Origin: Hydrogenophaga sp.
GTDB taxonomy: Bacteria > Pseudomonadota > Gammaproteobacteria > Burkholderiales > Burkholderiaceae_C
DNA length: 64,000 nucleotides
Direction: 5' to 3'
Assembly (NCBI RefSeq): GCF_030158645.1
Contig: NZ_JAOASO010000133.1
Location: forward strand, 1-64,000
Below the pieces are notes generated by a model. It made no database searches, had not been told where the DNA came from, and was given only the letters and a program-made list of their open reading frames with translations. The position numbers and the translations under genes are program-made. Every line of letters starts with the position of its first letter. Position 1 is the stretch's first letter. This document shows positions 57,930 through 64,000 of this stretch, piece by piece.

Positions 57930-58781
57930 TCACGACGTGACGCGGTCGCCCGGGGCGTCTTCAACTTCGGTGATCTCGGTGTGGCGTGAGAGGGAGGGAA
58001 TCTCTTCGGCCACCACGCTGTCGGGATCGATCCCCAGCACCAGACCCACGGGATCGGGGTAGGTGTTGATCAGCAGCTCGGAGCGCATGGCCTGTTCTTC
58101 TGCGCGGGCACGCCAGGAGGCGATGTGGATCACGCCGGCGATGGGCTCGTAAACCTCGTTCTCGAACGGCGCCGTCTGATGCTCGATCGCGTTGATCATC
58201 CGTTTGGGGAAATTCCACTCGCGCGCCAGGGCCGCCCCCACCTCGGCGTAGCTGTAGCCAAACAGACCGCGCTCGGCGACCGAGCGCTTGAGGTCGAGCA
58301 TCGGCACGCTGCGGTCCAGATCGATCATGGCTTCGGGCATGCCCACGTGCATCACCAGCTCACCAATGCCGTGGATCAGACCGGCGGTGAAGGCCGTGTT
58401 CTCGTCAATGCGGATCGGCAGCGCGATGTAGCGCGAGAGGTTGGCGGTGTTGAGGCTGTAGCGCCAGAACTGGTTGAGGTTGACGCCGCCCACCGCGTGA
58501 AAACCTTCGCCCAGCGAAGCGGCGATCACGAGCGCGCGCACCTTGATGAGGCCCAACACGTGGATGGCTTCTCGCGCGTTGGAGACCGATCGGTGCAGGC
58601 CAAAGAATGCGGAGTTGGCGGTCTTGAGCAGCTTGGCGGTGAGGACCGGATCGTCTTCGATGTAAGACGCGGCCAACATGGCGTCGACGTCTTCCTGGTC
58701 GAAAGTCTCGATCAGTTTGCGCACCACCTTGGGGGCCGACGGCAGGGCGTCGGGCCGTTTCAGAAGCTTCTCGAGTTGCAT
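57930..58781 (-). CDS. HDOD-domain protein (first of two)
   Basis: A 283-residue protein built around an HDOD domain, a non-catalytic relative of HD phosphohydrolases used in signalling and stress responses. Motifs LPSAPKVVRKLIETFD, DDPVLTAKLLKTANSAFFGL and AFTAGLIHGIGELVMHVGMP (HDOD-type replacement of the HD pair). The ATG at 58781 follows GGGGAAAAG. A close paralogue is upstream, suggesting tandem duplication. The partner proteins are unknown. Confidence 0.8.
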   Translation of the reverse strand: MQLEKLLKRPDALPSAPKVVRKLIETFDQEDVDAMLAASYIEDDPVLTAKLLKTANSAFFGLHRSVSNAREAIHVLGLIKVRALVIAASLGEGFHAVGGVNLNQFWRYSLNTANLSRYIALPIRIDENTAFTAGLIHGIGELVMHVGMPEAMIDLDRSVPMLDLKRSVAERGLFGYSYAEVGAALAREWNFPKRMINAIEHQTAPFENEVYEPIAGVIHIASWRARAEEQAMRSELLINTYPDPVGLVLGIDPDSVVAEEIPSLSRHTEITEVEDAPGDRVTS

Positions 58782-58865
58782 GTCTTTTCCCCGCCTTGAT
58801 TGCCGACCCGAATGGGGTTTGCTGCCTTTTTTATCGCCTGAAAAGCCGCGCACTTGAGGTCTTTT

Positions 58866-59693
58866 TCAGTCAATGAACGCACCCAGCGCCTGGCTGAACG
58901 ACCACTCCGACGGGTCCTTGCCGAGCACGCTGTCCAGGTCGAGGCCGAGGGAGAGGCCCACCAGGTCGGGAAAGGTGGCGACGAGGCCGTTTTCGTCGAG
59001 CTGGATTTCCTCGGCGCGCGCGCGCCACGAGGCCAGGTGCAGCACGCCACCCAGGGGGTCGTAGGACTCTCCCTCAAACGGGCTGATCTGGTTGTTCAGG
59101 GCGGAGACGATGGTGGTGGGGAACTGCCACTTCTCGGCCATGCCCGCGCCCACCTGGGCGTAGGTGTAGCCGAACACCGACATCTCGGCCTGCGCGCGGT
59201 TCAGGTCCAGCGGTGGTGTGCCCATGTCCAGCGGGCCAACCAGATCGGGCATGGCGATGTGCATGATCAGGTCGCCGATGGCGTGGATCAGGCCAGCGGT
59301 GAAGGCGTTGCTCTCGTTCTGGCGCAGCACGCCGGCGAGCGATTTCGAAATGTCCGCCACGCGCAGGCTGTAGCGCCAGAACTGGGGCAGGTTGACCCCG
59401 GGCACGTTCTTGAAGCTGGAACCCAGCGCCGCGGCCATCACCAGCGAACGCACGTGGGTCATGCCGAGCATGGCCACGGCTTCTTCGGCACTGCCGATCT
59501 TGCGGCTCACCCGGAAAAAGGCGGAGTTGGACAGGCGCAGCACCCGCGTGGTGAGCGACGGGTCCTGGGATATCAGGTCGGACACGCGCTTGGGGCTGGG
59601 GTCGTCCTTGTTCATCTCTGCCAGGAGGTCGGACACGGTGCGCGACATGGCCGGCAGTGCACGGGGAAAGTTCAGCAGGGCTTCGAGTTGCAT
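58866..59693 (-). CDS. HDOD-domain protein (second of two)
   Basis: A 275-residue paralogue of the adjacent HDOD protein: it opens MQLEALLNFPRALP where its neighbour has MQLEKLLKRPDALP. It then shows LISQDPSLTTRVLRLSNSAF, AFTAGLIHAIGDLIMHIAMP and SFKNVPGVNLPQFWRYSLRV. I take the ATG at 59693 by analogy with its neighbour; the frame is open further upstream without similarity. The genes are separated by 84 bp. Confidence 0.8.
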   Translation of the reverse strand: MQLEALLNFPRALPAMSRTVSDLLAEMNKDDPSPKRVSDLISQDPSLTTRVLRLSNSAFFRVSRKIGSAEEAVAMLGMTHVRSLVMAAALGSSFKNVPGVNLPQFWRYSLRVADISKSLAGVLRQNESNAFTAGLIHAIGDLIMHIAMPDLVGPLDMGTPPLDLNRAQAEMSVFGYTYAQVGAGMAEKWQFPTTIVSALNNQISPFEGESYDPLGGVLHLASWRARAEEIQLDENGLVATFPDLVGLSLGLDLDSVLGKDPSEWSFSQALGAFID

Positions 59694-59830
59694 GGGGTGA
59701 AGTCCGGTGGCAGCGTGGGGTCGTTGCGGGCAATGACCTGTTGCTTGCCCGTTCCATGGTGTATCGGCGCCAACACCAGCGACTTGAGCCCCCAACGCGC
59801 CCTGAGCTGGCCGGATGCCACCGGCCAGCC

Positions 59831-62245
59831 TCAGCCCTTGCGGTCTTTGCCCGAGCCCTGCAGCCGGGCGAACGCCGAGGCCATGGCCGAGGGCACCGCG
59901 GTTCCCGAGCCGCCCGAGGTGCTGCGGGCATCGGAGCGACCCGATCGGACCGGCTCGAAACGGTTCTCGCGCGGGCTGCCGCCCTGCCCTGCGCTGCGTC
60001 CCGGCGCACCCACTGGCGCATCGCCCAGTTTCATCGACAGGCCGATGCGCTTGCGGGCCACATCCACCTCCATCACCTTGACCCTGACGATGTCCCCGGT
60101 CTTGACGATTTCACGCGCGTCGTTGACGAACTTGTGCGCCAGCTGGCTCACATGCACCAGCCCGTCCTGGTGCACACCGAGGTCGATGAAGGCGCCGAAC
60201 TGGGCCACGTTGCTCACCGTGCCCTCCAGGATCATGCCCTCGCGCAGGTCGCTGATGTCGTCCACGCCGTCGTTGAAGCGCGCCACCTGGAAGTCCGGGC
60301 GCGGGTCGCGGCCGGGCTTTTCCAGCTCGCCCAGGATGTCCTTGACCGTGATCACACCGAAGCGCTCGTTGGCGAACAGCTCCGGGCGCAGGGTTTTGAG
60401 CATATCGGCCCGGCCCATCAGATCGGCCACCGGCTTGCCGGTGGTCTTCATGATCTGCTCGACCACGCTGTAGGTTTCCGGGTGCACGCCGGTCATGTCC
60501 AGTGGGTTGTCGCCACCCCGGATGCGGAGAAAGCCCGCGCTCTGCTCGAAGGTCTTGGCGCCCAGGCCGGCCACGTCCATGAGCTGCTGCCGGTTTTTGA
60601 ATGCGCCGTGCGCCTCGCGCCAGCGCACCACGGCCTTGGCCACGCTGCCCGAGAGGCCCGACACCTTGGACAGCAGCGGCACGCTGGCGGTGTTGAGGTC
60701 CACGCCCACGCCGTTCACGCAGTCTTCCACCACCGCGTCCAGCGTGCGCGCGAGCTCGCTCTGGTTCACGTCGTGCTGGTACTGGCCCACGCCAATGCTC
60801 TTGGGGTCGATCTTCACCAGCTCGGCCAGCGGATCTTGCAGGCGGCGCGCAATGGAGGCCGCGCCGCGAAGGCTCACGTCCACATCGGGCATCTCCTGGG
60901 AGGCGAATTCGCTGGCGGAGTACACCGATGCGCCCGCCTCGCTCACCACCACCTTCTGGATCTCCGGCCTGGCCAGTTGTTTGATCAGGTCCGCCGCCAG
61001 TTTGTCCGTCTCGCGGCTGGCCGTGCCGTTGCCGATGGCGATCAGGTTCACGCCGTGCTTGTCGCTCAGCAGGCGCAGCGTGTGCAGCGCACCGTCCCAG
61101 TCGCGCCGAGGTTCGTGCGGGTACACCGTGGCGGTGTCGACCAGCTTGCCGGTGGCGTCCACCACCGCCACCTTCACGCCGGTGCGGATGCCCGGGTCCA
61201 GGCCCATCACCACCTTGGGGCCGGCCGGTGCGGCCAGCAGCAGGTCGCGCAGGTTGTCGGCAAACACCTTGATCGCCACCGCCTCGGCGCTCTCGCGCAG
61301 GCGGGCAAACAGGTCGCGCTCGCTGGAGAGCGAGAGCTTCACGCGCCAGGTCCAGGCCACGCATTTGCGCAGCAAATCGTCCGCCTTGCGGCCCTGGTGG
61401 CTCCAGCCCAGCTGCAGGGCGATGCGGCCTTCGGCCAACGAGATCACGGGCGCGGCCTTGCCGGAGGCCAATGGCGCCAACTCGGGTTCGGGCAGCACCA
61501 GCTTCGCATCCAGGATCTCCAGCGAGCGCCCACGGAACACCGCGAGCGCGCGGTGAGAAGGCACTCGCGAGATCGGTTCGTCGTAGTCGAAGTAGTCGCG
61601 AAACTTCGCCACCTCGGGCGCGTTCTCGTCCTTGCCGGCCACCAGCGTGCTCTTGAGCAGGCCCTCCGCCCAGAGCCATTCGCGCAGGTTCTGCAGCAGC
61701 GCCGCGTCTTCGGCCCAGCGCTCGCTGAGGATGTCGCGCACGCCATCGAGCACGGCGGGCACGGTGGAGAAGTCGGCGCCAGGCTTGCCGTCGTCCAACA
61801 CCTCGGGCGGTTTCAGAAAAGCCACGGCCTCGGTGGCTGGATCCAGTGTGGGGTCGGCCCAGAGCTTGTCGGCCAGCGGTTCGATGCCGAATTCGCGCGC
61901 GATCAGGCCCTTGGTGCGCCGGCGTTGCTTGAACGGCAAATACAGGTCCTCCAGCTCCTGCTTGGTCGCGGCCAGCAGCACCGCGGCGCGCAGTTCCGGG
62001 GTCAGCTTGCCCTGCTCGTCGATGCTCTTGAGGATGGTCTCGCGACGCGCTTCGAGTTCGCGCAAGTAGTCCAGGCGAAACGCCAGTTCGCGCAGCTGGA
62101 TGTCGTCCAGACCACCGGTGGCTTCCTTGCGGTAGCGGGCAATGAAGGGCACGGTGGCCCCGCCGTCGATGAGGTCCACGGCGGCCTGGACCTGGTGGAC
62201 GCCCACCCGGATTTCCTGCGCGATTTGCGCAACGATGTTCTGCAT
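59831..62245 (-). CDS. tex: Tex-family RNA-binding transcription accessory protein
   Basis: A large RNA/DNA-binding protein (804 aa) of the Tex family. Domains in order: the Tex N-terminal helical part (PFIARYRKEATGGLDDIQLR), the YqgF/RuvC-like domain (GLDPGIRTGVKVAVVDATGK), the helix-hairpin-helix part (LSGSVAKAVVRWREAHGAFK), and the S1 domain near the C-terminus (LREGMILEGTVSNVAQFGAF, DLGVHQDGLVHVSQLAHKFV). A basic low-complexity tail ends the protein. Length is normal for the family. Confidence 0.95.
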   Translation of the reverse strand: MQNIVAQIAQEIRVGVHQVQAAVDLIDGGATVPFIARYRKEATGGLDDIQLRELAFRLDYLRELEARRETILKSIDEQGKLTPELRAAVLLAATKQELEDLYLPFKQRRRTKGLIAREFGIEPLADKLWADPTLDPATEAVAFLKPPEVLDDGKPGADFSTVPAVLDGVRDILSERWAEDAALLQNLREWLWAEGLLKSTLVAGKDENAPEVAKFRDYFDYDEPISRVPSHRALAVFRGRSLEILDAKLVLPEPELAPLASGKAAPVISLAEGRIALQLGWSHQGRKADDLLRKCVAWTWRVKLSLSSERDLFARLRESAEAVAIKVFADNLRDLLLAAPAGPKVVMGLDPGIRTGVKVAVVDATGKLVDTATVYPHEPRRDWDGALHTLRLLSDKHGVNLIAIGNGTASRETDKLAADLIKQLARPEIQKVVVSEAGASVYSASEFASQEMPDVDVSLRGAASIARRLQDPLAELVKIDPKSIGVGQYQHDVNQSELARTLDAVVEDCVNGVGVDLNTASVPLLSKVSGLSGSVAKAVVRWREAHGAFKNRQQLMDVAGLGAKTFEQSAGFLRIRGGDNPLDMTGVHPETYSVVEQIMKTTGKPVADLMGRADMLKTLRPELFANERFGVITVKDILGELEKPGRDPRPDFQVARFNDGVDDISDLREGMILEGTVSNVAQFGAFIDLGVHQDGLVHVSQLAHKFVNDAREIVKTGDIVRVKVMEVDVARKRIGLSMKLGDAPVGAPGRSAGQGGSPRENRFEPVRSGRSDARSTSGGSGTAVPSAMASAFARLQGSGKDRKG

Positions 62246-62539
62246 CTTTTAACTCTGTTCGCCTCTGGGGCGCTTGTCGTGTGGTGGAAAAAGCCGGGGA
62301 GTGTGCCACACGCAGGGCGAGGGTCTTTTGTGCGTGCCGGGCGTTGGCGATGCCTGCTTTTTCATGAAACAGACATGACTTTTGTCACCAATTCCTGAGT
62401 TTGTGAATACGAAATAATTCACTTGAAGTATGGGTTGTTTTGATACCCCTACCTAGTATCTCAGCCAGTCCGACGCATCAACCGACACGAAGCCCGTCTC
62501 GCACCGTTGGTTCCGGTTTCCCAACTTGCTGGAGAGTTC

Positions 62540-64000
62540 ATGAACAACTATTTCCGCCTCACCCGTTACTTCACCGTCACCAGCCTGGTGGCCTTTGGCG
62601 TGGTGGCTGCCACCCTGATGTATTTCGAACAGCGACAGTCTTCCTTCTTCCAGGAAGTCCAGTCCAACGAAGCGCAAATGCTCAGTGGCATTCAAAGCGA
62701 TTTCGTGACCCGCGCCGATGCAGTCGCCCGGCGCGACCTGCTGGCGGTGAACGAGCAGGGCAACGTGAACTTGACACGGCTTTTCTCCAACGCGCTCTGG
62801 GCCAGCGACCTCACCCCGTACTTTGGCGAGATCGACTCGGTCGATTTCGCACCCTGCAGAGCCATGGCCGATGGGGTGGACGCTCAGGGCAAGGCGGGGG
62901 CAACGCCTGAGAAAAAGGCGTGCTTCAAACAGGTTGGTGAGAAGCTCAAGGCATTGAAGAGCTTTGCTCCGCTGGACGCACGGGTGCGCGAGGCCATGCA
63001 GGGCAGCACCATCTTCAAGATCAAGGTGTATGACTTGAGCGGTATCACGGTCTATTCGACCGAGCTGGCTCAGGTCGGCGAGGACAAGTCGGGCAACGGC
63101 GGCTGGAAGAGCGCGGCCCGCGACGGCAAGGCCATCAGCGAACTCACGTTCCGCGACAAATTCAGCGCATTGCAGGGTGTGGTGGAAAACCGCGACCTGA
63201 TCGCCAGCTACTTGCCGGTTATCGAACCCGGCACCCAGAAGATCGTGGGGGTGTTCGAGGTGTATGCCGACGTGACTCCGTTCCTGGGCCAGATCAAGGC
63301 CACCTCGGGCGAATTCAAACAGGTGGCCCAAGCCAACCAGACCCGACTGGCCGAGCAGGCCGCCCTCAACCACTTGAAAGTGCAAAACAGCTCCAATCAG
63401 CAACTCGGTATCGTGGCGGGTCTGCTGGCACTGCTCTACGTTGTGCTGCTGAGCATCGTGCGCCGGGCTCAAACCGTGATCGAGCGCCAGGCGCGCGAGA
63501 GCGACGCCACCAAACAGCGCCTGGCGCAGTCGGAAAAAATGACGTCCCTGGGTCAGATGGTGGCGGGTGTGGCGCACCAGTTGAACACCCCGCTGGCGTT
63601 TTCCAAGAACAATGTTCTGATGTCGATCCAGTCGCTGGACCAGCTCGAAGGCGCTGTGCACCGGCAAATCCGCCACTCCATCTGCCGGACCGAAGCCGTG
63701 ACCGAATCCGACACCGTGATGGAACCGCTGGATGAAGAAAGACAGGCACGCGACCTCGCATCGGCCATGCTGGAGGTGCGCGAAGCGCGCGAGATGCTGA
63801 GCGACGTGCTCATGGGCATGGGACAGATGAACGAGCTGGTGGACAACCTGCGCAGCTTCACCCGCCTCGACCGCGCCCACACCGCCGAGGTGAATCTCAA
63901 CGCCGCGCTGGGCAGCGTGTGCTACATCGCCAAGACAGTGATCTCGACCAAGATCACCGTGGAGCAGGCATTTCAACCGCTGCCCGCGATCAAGTGCAAT
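62540..64000 (+). CDS. Sensor histidine kinase, partial (runs off right edge)
   Basis: The first 487 residues of a membrane sensor kinase; the ATG at 62540 follows GGAGAG and the frame is open to the window end. One membrane helix (SLVAFGVVAATLMYF, about 15-29), a periplasmic sensing domain (about 32-285) and a second helix (LGIVAGLLALLYVVLLSIV, near 288) frame the sensor. A short coiled coil leads to the dimerisation domain SLGQMVAGVAHQLNTPLAFS with the phospho-acceptor His near 343. The kinase ATP-binding domain is cut off. No response regulator is visible on this side. Confidence 0.85.
   Translation, partial: MNNYFRLTRYFTVTSLVAFGVVAATLMYFEQRQSSFFQEVQSNEAQMLSGIQSDFVTRADAVARRDLLAVNEQGNVNLTRLFSNALWASDLTPYFGEIDSVDFAPCRAMADGVDAQGKAGATPEKKACFKQVGEKLKALKSFAPLDARVREAMQGSTIFKIKVYDLSGITVYSTELAQVGEDKSGNGGWKSAARDGKAISELTFRDKFSALQGVVENRDLIASYLPVIEPGTQKIVGVFEVYADVTPFLGQIKATSGEFKQVAQANQTRLAEQAALNHLKVQNSSNQQLGIVAGLLALLYVVLLSIVRRAQTVIERQARESDATKQRLAQSEKMTSLGQMVAGVAHQLNTPLAFSKNNVLMSIQSLDQLEGAVHRQIRHSICRTEAVTESDTVMEPLDEERQARDLASAMLEVREAREMLSDVLMGMGQMNELVDNLRSFTRLDRAHTAEVNLNAALGSVCYIAKTVISTKITVEQAFQPLPAIKCN

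Noticed and set aside
59657-62398. 913-codon plus-strand frame opposite tex
   Set aside because: A composition-driven shadow of tex (His/Arg/Gln-rich, no motif), whereas tex has all expected domains.

Overview
This window looks like a stretch of a Burkholderiales chromosome, probably Comamonadaceae (Hydrogenophaga or Acidovorax type). That is an inference from the high GC content, an Omp32-type porin, a TctAB permease pair, the mltG-tmk-holB-pilZ-tatD gene order and the style of the core genes. It divides into a mobile metal-resistance island (1 to about 26,200), a porin plus a transposon and defence patch (26,200-35,200), and a mostly ordinary chromosomal backbone (35,300-64,000) that contains one unusual gene cluster (47,700-55,900).

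Island. The left edge is cut inside an IS66 element that has itself truncated an IS630 transposase gene. Then follows a minus-strand block, in order of transcription: czcI-like, czcC (outer-membrane channel), czcB (adaptor lipoprotein), czcA (RND pump), a PII-like gene, a zinc-ribbon protein, a CDF exporter and an EptA/MCR-like phosphoethanolamine transferase. Upstream of it lie a DUF6328 membrane protein and a P1B-4 ATPase resembling CzcP. A patch of decayed genes (phosphoglucomutase, a DUF2090 protein, an IS5-type transposase) separates this from a second, plus-strand RND system: czcI-like, czcC, a histidine-rich czcB, a PII-like gene and czcA. The two systems are not copies. The second pump has the classical CzcA aspartate/glutamate triad, while the first lacks the first aspartate. 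The island ends in a DUF1173 gene typical of integrative elements, a broken bactofilin, an IS66 remnant, a decayed ORF and a tRNA-3'-end-like sequence.

Porin and transposon patch. An Omp32-family porin with a strong terminator precedes a damaged Tn3-family transposon (truncated tnpA, intact tnpR, res site, right inverted repeat). Its apparent passenger is a TonB-dependent receptor. The right inverted repeat has cut a small secreted-protein gene and now encodes its last codons. A lower-GC OLD-family ATPase/Toprim nuclease gene, probably for phage or plasmid defence, follows.

Backbone. tctA/tctB, an ankyrin protein, tatD, pilZ, holB, tmk and mltG run on the minus strand. ygfZ and an NRDE gene run on the plus strand. 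Further on are a thioesterase-GNAT fusion, an HSL-type esterase, an iron-dependent alcohol dehydrogenase, trhO, a patatin-like protein, two tandem HDOD proteins, tex, and the start of a sensor histidine kinase that runs off the right edge.

Unusual cluster. At 47,682-55,331 a one-domain LuxR-type regulator precedes two tandem paralogues of about 490 residues that I cannot assign to any family. After them come a GH19 endolysin-like enzyme, a secreted-then-membrane protein of unknown type and a large OmpR-type winged-helix protein with a helical-repeat C-terminus. This is the best candidate here for an undescribed system.
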